Origin: Pantanalinema sp. GBBB05
GTDB lineage: Bacteria > Cyanobacteriota > Cyanobacteriia > Leptolyngbyales > Leptolyngbyaceae
DNA: 64,000 bases
Reading direction: 5' to 3'
Assembly: GCA_016743235.1 (NCBI GenBank)
Contig: VRZD01000002.1
Location: forward strand, 273,159 to 337,158
Under the pieces are notes generated by a model that saw only the letters and a program-made list of their open reading frames with translations, searched no databases and was not told the origin of the DNA. Below, in pieces: positions 55,366-63,906 of this stretch (the first letter of the stretch is position 1; each line of letters begins with the position of its first letter). Made by a program: the position numbers and the translations under genes.

Positions 55366-56439
55366 CTATAAAACACCGACGGTCTGCCAGCCCTTACGAA
55401 CAGCCGCTTGTTCTACACTATTCTGCCCATACAGTTCTCCGGCTACTGTCACGAGCGTATTGGCTGCCCGCTTAAAGTTAGCCCGAGAGCGGAGGCGATC
55501 GCGGAGAGCAATGTACCAGATTTTGCCTGCTTTCTCCCAGGCATAGCCCCCAATTTCAGTCGCTGCAAGATAAAACGCCCGGTTCGCAATCCCGGAGTTA
55601 ATATGCACTCCTCCGTTATCAGCAGGTCCTTTATAGAGATTCTTGTAATGAGCCGGCTGGGGATCTTTGCCTAATACCGGATCATCGTAAGCGGTACCGG
55701 GGTCTTTCATCGATCGTAAAGCGACTCCCTGCACCTTAGAGGACAATAGCCCTGCCCCAATTAACCAGTCGGCTTGATCCGCAGTTTGGTTCAACGATCG
55801 CTGTTTCACGAGTGTGCCAAAGACATCCGAAAAGGATTCATTTAATGCCCCCGATTCACCGTAATAAATCAGGTTAGCCTCGTATTGTGTAACGCCGTGG
55901 GTTAACTCATGACCAATCACATCAATGGATTTTGTGAAGCGCTCAAATAACTCGCCATCGCCATCGCCGTAAACCATCTGGTCCCCATTCCAGAAGGCGT
56001 TATCGTACTTATCGCCATAGTGAACGGTGGAATCTAATCGTAACCCGCGATCGTCGATCGAGTTGCGCTCAAACACCTCGTAGTACAAATCGTAGGTGGC
56101 TCCAGCCCCATCATAGGCTTCATCGACGGCTAGATCGCCCGTAGCCGGATCTCCTTCGCGGCGAACTAAGGTTCCCGGCAGAGTTTCGCTACTTTTCGCA
56201 TCGTAAATCGTGCGTAACTTACTGCCCGCGGGAGACGCAAAATTAATTCTGCCAACGGCTTCCCGCCGTCCCCGGAATTGCTCAGAAGTGGTTAAGGTTT
56301 GAAAGGCCCAAGCCCGTTGTTCGGCGTTACCATTTTTGATCACTTCACCCAAAATGTAGGGAGGTAGGATGCAGCAGATTGGGCAACGATAGGGCTGTTT
56401 GTGGGCACCAAGCCAGCCAGAAATATGTCTCGAAACCAT
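55366..56439 (-). CDS. M4 family metallopeptidase (protealysin-like)
   Basis: 357 residues, Zn-dependent thermolysin-type protease. Zn ligands His177 and His181 in IGHELTHGVTQ and Glu201 in ALNESFSDVFG; catalytic His279 in GGVHINSGIANRAF. It lacks a signal peptide and has only a short propeptide (the CPICCILPPYIL patch near residues 19-30), the protealysin layout, which is activated by removal of the short propeptide. The emfourin inhibitor gene follows directly, so the pair is one operon. Confidence 0.92.
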   Translation of the reverse strand: MVSRHISGWLGAHKQPYRCPICCILPPYILGEVIKNGNAEQRAWAFQTLTTSEQFRGRREAVGRINFASPAGSKLRTIYDAKSSETLPGTLVRREGDPATGDLAVDEAYDGAGATYDLYYEVFERNSIDDRGLRLDSTVHYGDKYDNAFWNGDQMVYGDGDGELFERFTKSIDVIGHELTHGVTQYEANLIYYGESGALNESFSDVFGTLVKQRSLNQTADQADWLIGAGLLSSKVQGVALRSMKDPGTAYDDPVLGKDPQPAHYKNLYKGPADNGGVHINSGIANRAFYLAATEIGGYAWEKAGKIWYIALRDRLRSRANFKRAANTLVTVAGELYGQNSVEQAAVRKGWQTVGVL

Positions 56440-56822
56440 GATTGTCTCCTTTGTGAACTCGCTGTGTTAGCGCTAGATCAGCAAACTAAACAGGGAATGA
56501 TTAGGGGGCGGTCAAAGGGTGAACAGAGTGGATAACCTGTGCAGAGAAAATGTTTCTCTGATCGAGGATTAACTCTTAAGAGTGCAGTTAACCAAAAAAG
56601 TTCCAGGTCGGATCAGTCTGTGCCCATGCTAAGCGATCGCTGAACAGCAAAAATCACTCACTGGGGTCAGTTCACAACCAAAATCCAATCAGGGTCTAGG
56701 TGACAGCTACTGATGCTGGCACAACATTTTTCTAACCGAGATGGCTAGAGCCATGTTGAAATTGCCAAATCAGCTTATAATTAAAATCCTGAATGCCAAT
56801 CGCCATTCGCGATTAAGTGCCA
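56440..56822. other. Region between M4 protease and tRNA-Gly
   Basis: About 380 bp with no supported ORF. It contains the promoter of the minus-strand protease operon and of the tRNA gene. Confidence 0.4.
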
Positions 56823-56893
56823 GCGGGTATAGTTTAGTGGCAAAACGGCAGCTTCCCAAGCTTCAGTTGCGGGTTCGATTCCCGCTACCCGCT
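56823..56893 (+). tRNA. tRNA-Gly (anticodon CCC)
   Basis: 71 nt that fold as a cloverleaf: acceptor GCGGGTA/TACCCGC, D-arm GTTT/AAAC, anticodon loop TTCCCAA (anticodon CCC, reading GGG), T-arm GCGGG-TTCGATT-CCCGC. The anticodon stem GCAGC/GCTTC has one C-U mismatch at 28-42. No CCA is encoded. The integrase follows 180 bp downstream, so the 3' half is the likely chromosomal attachment site. Confidence 0.9.
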
Positions 56894-56901
56894 TCTTAAG
56901 T

Positions 56902-56938
56902 CAAACCCCTTGAGATCATTGAATCTTAAGGGGTTTTG
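56902..56938 (+). terminator. Terminator of tRNA-Gly
   Basis: AAACCCCTT pairs with AAGGGGTTT around a 16-nt centre that partly pairs itself, with a T-rich tail, 10 bp after the tRNA. Confidence 0.7.
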
Positions 56939-57073
56939 AGCTTTTAGGGCTAATATGGCTTTAGTACAAATATTTTATCTTTTGAATAAAGATTGGGGAT
57001 TTTTATCCCTCTTTGGGTGTAGTTTGGGTGTAAACTGGGTGTAACGAACAAAAGTACTAAGAGGTCTACACCC

Positions 57074-58258
57074 ATGTACTCTAAAACCCCTACTGGTAAG
57101 AATCCCAAGGGTTCGGTTTCGATTATTGTCTCCAACGGTAGGTTACAACTGCGTTTCCGTCATGCAGGTGAAAGACACTACCTCTCACTAGGCTTACCTG
57201 ACAACCCAATTAACCGGAAGGCAGCAGAAGCAAAGAAAACTCAAATTGAGTTAGACATTGCCTCTGGAAATTTTGATCCAACTTTAGCCAAGTACACCCC
57301 GCGATCGGTTCTTAAAACGGCAGAACCTGACATTACACCCAGAGTTACACCCAAGATTACAGATTTCTGGGAAGCCTACATCCAATACAAAGCGTCCAGC
57401 GTTAAGGAAACTACTCGGCTTTACCACCAAAGTTTTGGCAAAATGTTTCAGAAGTTGGGCGATGTACCGTTGTTGGATGCCATAGCTGTAAAAACCGGAC
57501 TGGAGAAAATCACCACAGTACACCAGGCAAAGCGAACGCTAATGCAACTTTGTGCCGCTTGCAGATGGGGCGTTAAGCATGGGTTGATCGATTCCAATCC
57601 TTATGAGGGTATGGCGAATGAGATGCCAAAGTACCGTTATCAGTTGGAACCTAAACCTAACGCTTTCACGGAAGAAGAGCGCGATCGCACAATCCAAGCT
57701 TTTCGCGACCACAAGGGCAATTGGAATGGACGAGGATACACAGGATTTCGCTTTAGCCACTATGCTTCCTTCGTCGAATTTCTATTTTTAACTGGATGCC
57801 GTCCATCGGAAGCTGTTGGACTTCGATGGGGAAGTATCGCTAAAGATTGTGGCTCCGTCTATTTTGGAGAGGCAATTACTTACTGTTGTGGAAAAAATGT
57901 TCATGTAGAGGGATCTAAAAATAATAAGAAGCGAGAGTTTCCCTGTTCTGAACGTTTACGGCTACTACTACAGTCCATCAAGCCTGAAAATCTTGATCCA
58001 GACTCACTAGTGTTTCCTTCTCCCAAAGGGAAGCCGATCAACTATAACAACTTCTGTAACCAAGCTTGGAACAAAATCGTTGATCCGATCAAGCCAGGGA
58101 CAACACCCTATAGCTGTCGGGATAGTTTTATTACAAATCAGATTATCAAAAGGATGCCTGAATCAGTAATTGCTAAATGGTGTGACACCAGTGTTGAGAT
58201 GATTCAGACTCACTATGCTGATTACATGAAACTCCTAAGTTTGCGCCCAGTCGATTAG
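57074..58258 (+). CDS. Tyrosine-type site-specific integrase
   Basis: 394 residues. It catalyses recombination between the element and the tRNA-Gly gene. The N-terminal arm-binding domain (SVSIIVSNGRLQLRFRHAGE) is followed by the core-binding domain and catalytic domain. Visible catalytic residues: Arg in TGCRPSEAVGLRW (about 240), Arg in PYSCRDSFIT (about 347; the usual His of HxxR is Ser) and Tyr in EMIQTHYADY (about 382). The ATG has AAGAGG upstream. A perfect terminator follows. Confidence 0.9.
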   Translation: MYSKTPTGKNPKGSVSIIVSNGRLQLRFRHAGERHYLSLGLPDNPINRKAAEAKKTQIELDIASGNFDPTLAKYTPRSVLKTAEPDITPRVTPKITDFWEAYIQYKASSVKETTRLYHQSFGKMFQKLGDVPLLDAIAVKTGLEKITTVHQAKRTLMQLCAACRWGVKHGLIDSNPYEGMANEMPKYRYQLEPKPNAFTEEERDRTIQAFRDHKGNWNGRGYTGFRFSHYASFVEFLFLTGCRPSEAVGLRWGSIAKDCGSVYFGEAITYCCGKNVHVEGSKNNKKREFPCSERLRLLLQSIKPENLDPDSLVFPSPKGKPINYNNFCNQAWNKIVDPIKPGTTPYSCRDSFITNQIIKRMPESVIAKWCDTSVEMIQTHYADYMKLLSLRPVD

Positions 58259-58292
58259 GACTTAGATCAACAGTGAGAAAATAGCATTACTC

Positions 58293-58333
58293 AAATACCT
58301 GATTATTAAAATTTGTAAAATCAGGTATTTTTT
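58293..58333 (+). terminator. Intrinsic terminator of integrase gene
   Basis: AAATACCTGATT pairs perfectly with AATCAGGTATTT (12 bp, 14-nt loop), followed by TTT and TTGG. It separates the integrase transcript from the repeat and replication part. Confidence 0.85.
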
Positions 58334-58421
58334 GGTCTGATTGTAATTTTTTCGGCTAGACTCATATTAATAGCCATCTGATTGAGGTTATTACCCCTGA
58401 ACTGTACAAGCAAAAGTTTTA

Positions 58422-58539
58422 ACTGGCGGGATGCCAGTAGAAGCATAAAAGTCTTGGCTGGCGGGATGCCAGTGGAAAACATTTCCTAGCGGTTCCTACG
58501 TGAAGCTTTTGCGGGATGCAAGGTAGTGTTGCGGGATGC
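58422..58539. repeat. Four GGGAT-loop hairpins/GCGGGATGC repeats
   Basis: The 9-mer GCGGGATGC occurs four times in 118 bp: centred near 58430, 58465, 58515 and 58535. In the first three it is the core of a hairpin with constant loop GGGAT but different stems: ACTGGC/GCCAGT, CTGGC/GCCAG and TTGC/GCAA. The stems vary in a compensatory way. A degenerate copy (GCGGGAAAT) follows at 58551. It lies directly upstream of the HTH gene. It could be an excisionase or replication-initiator binding array, or a set of RNA hairpins in the leader of that message. Confidence 0.7.
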
Positions 58540-58583
58540 TCACAGCGTAGGCGGGAAATCACAACATTTCTCCCCTTCCTCCC

Positions 58584-58895
58584 ATGCAACAATCGAATTC
58601 TTCCGTTTTTGCGGATGCTTCGTTCCCTTTGTTAGTGAACAAGCATCAAGCCGCCCGTATCTTAGGGATCAGTCCAGAGACACTAAAAAAATATCGTCTT
58701 GCTAAAGGCTCAACCCTAGTCCAAGGTATTCATTACTATGTTTGGAATTCTCGTGTTGTCCGATATAACGCCAGTTTATTAGCAGACTGGGGATTAAACC
58801 GACATAATCCTGATGCTCATCAGAAAGCGATCGAGCTTTACTTAGCTTCCTTGCCCGCCAACCAACCTAAGAAACGGGGTCGGAGGGTAGGCTAA
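58584..58895 (+). CDS. HTH protein, excisionase-like
   Basis: 103 residues. A MerR/excisionase-type helix-turn-helix lies in the N-terminal half: LVNKHQAARILGISPETLKKYR, then GIHYYVWNSRVVRYN. The C-terminus is basic (KKRGRRVG). In integrated elements such proteins direct excision or regulate the operon. It lies between the hairpin array and the primase gene, and its stop overlaps the ATG of a short leader ORF. Confidence 0.75.
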   Translation: MQQSNSSVFADASFPLLVNKHQAARILGISPETLKKYRLAKGSTLVQGIHYYVWNSRVVRYNASLLADWGLNRHNPDAHQKAIELYLASLPANQPKKRGRRVG

Positions 58896-58972
58896 TGGCT
58901 CAAAAAAACAATAGCGATCGCAGCCTGGATAACTACGATCGCTCAAATCAAAATGCTTCTTTTCCATCTTAA
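58895..58972 (+). CDS. Short ORF (25 aa) coupled to primase gene
   Basis: ATG at 58895 overlaps the preceding stop as TAATG, and the TAA at 58970-58972 lies 20 bp inside the primase ORF. It reads MAQKNNSDRSLDNYDRSNQN and ends after five more codons. It may serve as a translational relay between the two genes rather than as a protein. Two CGATCGC stretches lie in it. Confidence 0.35.
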   Translation: MAQKNNSDRSLDNYDRSNQNASFPS

Positions 58973-61900
58973 TTCTAACCTGAAATCTGATCAACAGGGT
59001 ATCAATATCAATCAGGCAATTGCTCATCTGAAGGCGGCTGGTTTTCAACCCGGTGATGTTGTTTGGATGCGTCTTTGGCTACCGAAAGATACTCCAATTG
59101 AGTTAGCAAAACGCTTAAAACTAGCTTACCAAGATAAGCAAACTCAGGAATGGCGGTTAAGTGTCGTTAGCGGATTTTTGACCCTCCAAGAATGGGATAA
59201 GGCGAGTTTCACTCAGGTATTTGGCAACAAAGGAACGCGACCCTTTTCAAATGGCTGGAAACAGATAGAAGTCTGGAACCGTAAAGGTTATGGGGTTGGC
59301 TTTATTCCTAATCGTGGCGGTAAAAAGGATGACGAAATTAATGATTGCTGGTGTTTGTTCTACGAGATTGACGATCGAGGATTTGAAGATCAGATCTCCA
59401 CGCTCCGTTCCCTAGAAAATCAGCTAGGGCATCAAGCAACGTTTGTCTTGAAAACTCGTAAGTCTCTACACTGTTGGTTTAGATTAGCCCAAAAGGTTGA
59501 TCCGTCTACCTGGAAAAACTATCAGCAAAGGCTAGCCTTATCTCAGCAATCTGATGGTTCTCTAGATGATCCCTCTCAACTCATGCGGCTGGCTGGTTTC
59601 TTGCATCAGTCTTGTGATGGGGAATCAACTAATACTTGGCTAGCTTGGAAGGAAGGGGTAGAGGATTACAAAGATTTAGACGAGCAAAAGATCCTTTCTC
59701 ATATCTGGAACTCTACCCCAGTCAGCATTGTTCAGGATACAGGGGAGGTTTTCAGCTTGGAGGAATTCGATCGCATTCTTCCACCTTTAGCATCTAAATC
59801 TGAATCAAGTAACCATAGGGATTTGGGGCATTCATTTAAGCTGCCCGATCATGAAACCGTTCCACTTGAAATTTGCCTATCTCGTGCGAATCGAGAATTG
59901 CTTGAGCGGGGTCAGTCAGAGGGAAGTCGAAATCAGGATGGGTTTGCTCTTGCTTGTGATCTAATCGGGGTTGCCAATTCCTTAAGGGATATGGGACAGC
60001 GATTCACAGGCGATCCGTATCACTTATTTCTGGACTACTGCGATCGCTGTCATCCCCCATTACCTGAGTCTGAACGGAATTCGATCTGGAACTCCGCAGA
60101 GAAAGAACCGAGAGAATCCGCCTTAAATCTCGAATATTTGACCAATTGCGTGAAAGGCTATCTCTGGCGACAAAGTAGGAGTAATCTTTCACTATCCAGG
60201 TCTGAAAGTCATTTGATTGATCAGAAGGATGCGGCATTGAAGGGACAGGCAGAACTACCACCAGTGCAATCCTTCAAGCAAGAGATTGAGAACATTCTAA
60301 AACGGAATCTCTCAAATGCCGATCGGCTGATTGCTCTAGCTGCACTAGCGAATGACTATGGTAGACCGCTAAGAGATATTCAACAGATTGTAGCGGCAAT
60401 CGAAGCAGAAGCGGATCTTGAGGATGCTAGAGAAGAAACTGAGGCGGAAATCATCCAGCTAACTTCCCTAGCTGTTAATCAAATTCAGCTTTCCGATTGT
60501 TTACCCGTTCATTTAGCAGATCCGTTAACCAAGGCTTTAGAACGCGCAGGCAGTGAACCACTGGCAAGTTTAATGGCTTTCCTAACAATTAGCGCTAGCC
60601 TACTGCCTACAGGGACAGCGATCGAACCCTATGAATCCGATCCACATCAGGAACGAGCAATTTTGTATTTTGGGCTAGTAGCTGAACCCAGTAGTCGTAA
60701 AAGTGGTGTCTTAAAGCAATTGACCCAGCCTCTGCAAGCTATTCAGGGGGATCTGAAGCAGCAATATGACCAAGCGTATCAGCAATATCAGGAAGAATTA
60801 GAACAATGGAAACAAGAAGGCAAAGAGTCAAGACGAGAAAAACCGATTGAGCCACAATTGGAGCATGTTTACATCGAGGATGCGACTTCCGAGGGGGTAG
60901 CCACGATCCTTTCGCACCAACAGCATCGGGGTCTATTGTCCAACTTTGATGAACTTAAAGGTCTGTTTGGGCTACAGGACGCTTACCGCAATGGTAAGGG
61001 AGCCGATCGCCAAAAGCTACTATCTTTGTATGATGGTGGGTCACTGAAAGTTGACCGTACCACCAAACACCTGTTCGTTGAAAAAACGGCGATTAGCATT
61101 CTGGGGAGTATTCAACCGTCAGTGCTTTTATCACTGATGGGAGACTATACAGATAGTGATGGAACCTGGTCACGCTTTCAATGGGTTGTTTTGCCGATCC
61201 GACGCTACGATTACCCTGAAGGGGCAAGGATTGATATATCGCCGTTACTTCAGGGGATTTACCGTCAATTACGTGCATTTCCAGTCAAGGTTTATCGTTA
61301 CTCGCCTGAAGCCCAAGAGCTATTCCGCCGCTGGTACAACTGGCTTGAAGATAAAAGGATAGCAGAGTATCGTCCTGCTCAGAGATCATTGCTCGGTAAA
61401 GTGGCAGGGCAGACAAGTCGCATTGCCTTAGTGCTTCACTCTGTTGAAGCTGCAACTAACCAGCAAGAGCCATCCGAAGAAATTCAGATTCATACCTTAA
61501 GGGCAGCGATCGCCATCAAAAAAGCCCTGCTCCAACAGACTGAATTGATTTATTCAGAAGCAGGTGTAAACCAAGGGGAGTTATCTCCAATACTGGTCAA
61601 GATCTTAGACATTCTGAAACGGAAGAAACAGCTTTCTGCGAGAGATTTATCGCGTTGTTGGACAACCCGCCAGAAACCTTTGGCTAAGCAGTTTGAGGTA
61701 TGGATGCAAGAACTCATTCAACTGAATCTAGTTAGGGAAGGGAGAACCAAACAGGGAAAATTGCTGATTAAGTGGATCGAATCTCACTCTCCCAATCATC
61801 ATGATGGTAGTGACAGTAGTGACAAAGGTACTTTAAGCATTGATAGCTTTACGTTTGAAACTGTCACTACCGATAGTGACGCAGTAATGACAAGCCAGCT

Positions 61901-62279
61901 TGATGCAGTGACAAATCAAGAATCTGTCACTACTGATGAAAGTTATGTCACTACATCTGTCGCTACATCCGTCACTATGCCAGAATCGCTAAAAGGCTTA
62001 CTAGACAGGTGTTCAGAATCAACTGTCACTACTGTTACTACTGAATCAGAGTCTAATTCCTATACTCCTAATAGTGATGAGGTTGAGGCAAATAGTAAGT
62101 GGATGCCCAAAGTAGGCGATCTCGTTATTTATGTTGGAGATGATCAGAAGTTCAACCGAGTAGCTGATGGTAAAACGCTACGGATTGAGGTGATTAAGGA
62201 GGATAAAGCTGTTCTAGGTGCTGATGGCTGGTACGTTAAACATACGAAGCTAATCAGTGAGCTTAGGAAAGTAGTGTGA
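58953..62279 (+). CDS. Primase-helicase (AEP primase, DUF3987 helicase)
   Basis: 1108 residues, the replication protein of the element. The N-terminal part (about 100-240) has archaeo-eukaryotic primase motifs: CLFYEIDDRGFED with the acidic pair, RKSLHCWFRL (sxH) and DDPSQLMRLAGF. A PriCT-like helical domain follows (about 345-390). A DUF3987 helicase-type ATPase lies at about 540-850 with a Walker A variant AEPSSRKSG (about 575). The Ser/Thr-rich C-terminus (about 950-1060) is encoded by a 9-bp repeat cluster. It probably primes and unwinds the excised circle. Frame opens at ATG 58953, which overlaps the short ORF. Confidence 0.82.
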   Translation: MLLFHLNSNLKSDQQGININQAIAHLKAAGFQPGDVVWMRLWLPKDTPIELAKRLKLAYQDKQTQEWRLSVVSGFLTLQEWDKASFTQVFGNKGTRPFSNGWKQIEVWNRKGYGVGFIPNRGGKKDDEINDCWCLFYEIDDRGFEDQISTLRSLENQLGHQATFVLKTRKSLHCWFRLAQKVDPSTWKNYQQRLALSQQSDGSLDDPSQLMRLAGFLHQSCDGESTNTWLAWKEGVEDYKDLDEQKILSHIWNSTPVSIVQDTGEVFSLEEFDRILPPLASKSESSNHRDLGHSFKLPDHETVPLEICLSRANRELLERGQSEGSRNQDGFALACDLIGVANSLRDMGQRFTGDPYHLFLDYCDRCHPPLPESERNSIWNSAEKEPRESALNLEYLTNCVKGYLWRQSRSNLSLSRSESHLIDQKDAALKGQAELPPVQSFKQEIENILKRNLSNADRLIALAALANDYGRPLRDIQQIVAAIEAEADLEDAREETEAEIIQLTSLAVNQIQLSDCLPVHLADPLTKALERAGSEPLASLMAFLTISASLLPTGTAIEPYESDPHQERAILYFGLVAEPSSRKSGVLKQLTQPLQAIQGDLKQQYDQAYQQYQEELEQWKQEGKESRREKPIEPQLEHVYIEDATSEGVATILSHQQHRGLLSNFDELKGLFGLQDAYRNGKGADRQKLLSLYDGGSLKVDRTTKHLFVEKTAISILGSIQPSVLLSLMGDYTDSDGTWSRFQWVVLPIRRYDYPEGARIDISPLLQGIYRQLRAFPVKVYRYSPEAQELFRRWYNWLEDKRIAEYRPAQRSLLGKVAGQTSRIALVLHSVEAATNQQEPSEEIQIHTLRAAIAIKKALLQQTELIYSEAGVNQGELSPILVKILDILKRKKQLSARDLSRCWTTRQKPLAKQFEVWMQELIQLNLVREGRTKQGKLLIKWIESHSPNHHDGSDSSDKGTLSIDSFTFETVTTDSDAVMTSQLDAVTNQESVTTDESYVTTSVATSVTMPESLKGLLDRCSESTVTTVTTESESNSYTPNSDEVEANSKWMPKVGDLVIYVGDDQKFNRVADGKTLRIEVIKEDKAVLGADGWYVKHTKLISELRKVV
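61807..62041. repeat. GTAGTGACA 9-bp iteron-like cluster inside primase gene
   Basis: GTAGTGACA or its complement TGTCACTAC occurs six times exactly: plus at 61807 and 61816, minus at 61862, 61925, 61946 and 62024. At least five one-mismatch copies also lie in this 235-bp stretch (e.g. 61884, 61905, 61958, 62033). The two orientations encode different peptides (SDSSD versus VTT), so the repetition is at DNA level. It may be binding sites for a replication initiator, i.e. an origin. Confidence 0.65.
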
Positions 62280-62322
62280 AGGTAATGAATAGAAGATTCA
62301 GTTGATGTCGAGGTATTAATCA

Positions 62323-63222
62323 ATGGTTGCTAGTCCTGAAGTGTGCCGAATAAACGGGGCAAAGTCAAAAGGAGCGGTTACGCCACGAGGAAAGGCGATC
62401 GCTTCACGTAACGCGACAAAGCATGGATTACTTGCTAAACAGCCCCCTTTGCTGGTGACTGAAGATCTAGCAACCTTTGAGGGATTGCTTCAGGGGTTGA
62501 TTGATCACTATGAACCATCAACCCCAGTTGAGCATTTTCTGATTCAACAAGTGGCAATGGGGATGCTCAAACAGTATCGACTCTGGGGAGTGGAAGCGGC
62601 GATCGCCAATATTGAGATTCTTAAGAGTCAACAGGAAACCAAATTTCCTGATGTGGTGATCCCACCAAAGATCACCACGTTCGGGAATTCGGATTTTTCA
62701 AGTCAACGGGTTCCCCTAAAAGATGAGCTAACCCGTGAAAAAAACTTACTTGAGGGGTTATTGATGGATCTTGAGCATTACTTAAGCCATCTGGAGGAAC
62801 TCAATCCAGCAGCAACAATAGTAGCTTTCCATGATGCTTGTAATGCTTACCATTACTCTCATAGCCGGATGGCAAGGGTTTATGAGTGTCAGGATGAGTT
62901 TGAGGAATGGTTAGAAGAATGTTGGGATAGCAAGCGGAAAAAATATACCGCAGATTTTCAGGAGGCGATCGCCCGTGTCACTCGGTTAGTCGAATTGGGT
63001 AAGCAACGGGTACAGGAGATTGAACTGACCTTAGGGGAACTAGCAGCGATCGAGCAGGGCATCCAACAGGCAAAAAACATTAGTAAGGGGATGCACAAAC
63101 AAGAGTTATTCAGCCGCTATCAACGGAATATCAACCGAGAATTGTATGAAGCACTCGATCGCTTAGATGCCATATATCAGCAGAAGAATGAGGCTTCTAT
63201 GGGTTCGCTCAGTATTATCTAG
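62323..63222 (+). CDS. NALKHGL-type mobile-element-associated protein
   Basis: 299 residues. The N-terminus, ICRINGAKSKGAVTPRGKAIASRNATKHGLLAK-like, carries the NGAKSxGxxTPxGKxxxxRNAxKHGLL motif seen in many small proteins near mobile elements in bacteria. The rest is helical with a predicted coiled coil (RVTRLVELGKQRVQEIELTL). Function unknown. It lies 43 bp after the primase-helicase gene and is likely co-transcribed. Confidence 0.65.
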   Translation: MVASPEVCRINGAKSKGAVTPRGKAIASRNATKHGLLAKQPPLLVTEDLATFEGLLQGLIDHYEPSTPVEHFLIQQVAMGMLKQYRLWGVEAAIANIEILKSQQETKFPDVVIPPKITTFGNSDFSSQRVPLKDELTREKNLLEGLLMDLEHYLSHLEELNPAATIVAFHDACNAYHYSHSRMARVYECQDEFEEWLEECWDSKRKKYTADFQEAIARVTRLVELGKQRVQEIELTLGELAAIEQGIQQAKNISKGMHKQELFSRYQRNINRELYEALDRLDAIYQQKNEASMGSLSII

Positions 63223-63437
63223 GGTAAAATTGACCGTGAAAGCTTTTATCGCTGAATAATCGTACAGATTATCCAATAGAGAAGCCGTACTTGATTCTAA
63301 CATCCAATTTTTCTATTAAAGAGAATAGATTCCTTAGGCTTGTTTCTCAAAATATAGGGGTTGTTTAGAAAGGTCTATATTCTCTATATACAGTTAGTTT
63401 AACTACCATATACAAAAGAAATCCTTCCTGCTGATAT

Positions 63438-63905
63438 ATGAAAATCATAAGTGGAATCAAACCTTTTTTGTTAAAGAATTGGTCAAGGACTCTAGTAGTA
63501 TTGGGAGGAATAGGTCTTGCTGTAATAGGAAGTATTCAAGATATACAAAAAAATAACTGGAGTTGGTTTATCAAAAATCCAGCAGGTATTACGTTTACCG
63601 TTTCTGCTTTAGCTACTATCCTAGGTAGTGCTGCAACATGGAAAGAGGCACAACTACTTGAGAGACAAGCTAAAGAGATCATTAGGCTAGAAGGTGAACT
63701 GGAAAACGAACTTATATTACAACCTATCCTTTTGAGGTTAATTGTAAAATGTCTTAATTTAATTTCTAATGAGCTAAAATTTTCCAGTAATGAAAGAATT
63801 AGTTTGTATATTCATAATAGAAGAAAAAACTTTGTTCTTATTGGTCGTTATTCAAAGAATCCTAATCTAAATAGGGTGCGTGTCACCTCCTTGAGAGGAA
63901 AATAG
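63438..63905 (+). pseudogene. Membrane sensor-like gene, probably cut by an insertion sequence
   Basis: 155 residues. Two membrane helices (about 15-33 and 48-66) and a coiled-coil linker (KEAQLLERQAKEIIRLEGELENEL) precede the start of a GAF-like domain: ISNELKFSSNERISLYIHNRRKNFVLIGRYSKNPNLN. The domain should continue well past this point, but the frame ends after a few unrelated residues (RVRVTSLRGK). The change near 63875-63880 (GGGTGCGTGTCACCTCC) coincides with the end of the transposase on the other strand, so an IS has probably removed the 3' part. AT-rich codon use fits a recent arrival. Confidence 0.55.
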
Positions 63906-63906
63906 A

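Noticed and set aside
57074..58258. Heterocyst-type excision element (XisA/XisF-like)
   Set aside because: XisA is a tyrosine recombinase acting inside nif genes and XisF is a serine recombinase; this integrase is beside a tRNA and is followed by replication genes, so a tRNA-borne element fits better.
58422..58539. Possible CRISPR or REP array at the GCGGGATGC repeats
   Set aside because: Only four copies with irregular spacing and variable stems; no spacer-repeat structure.
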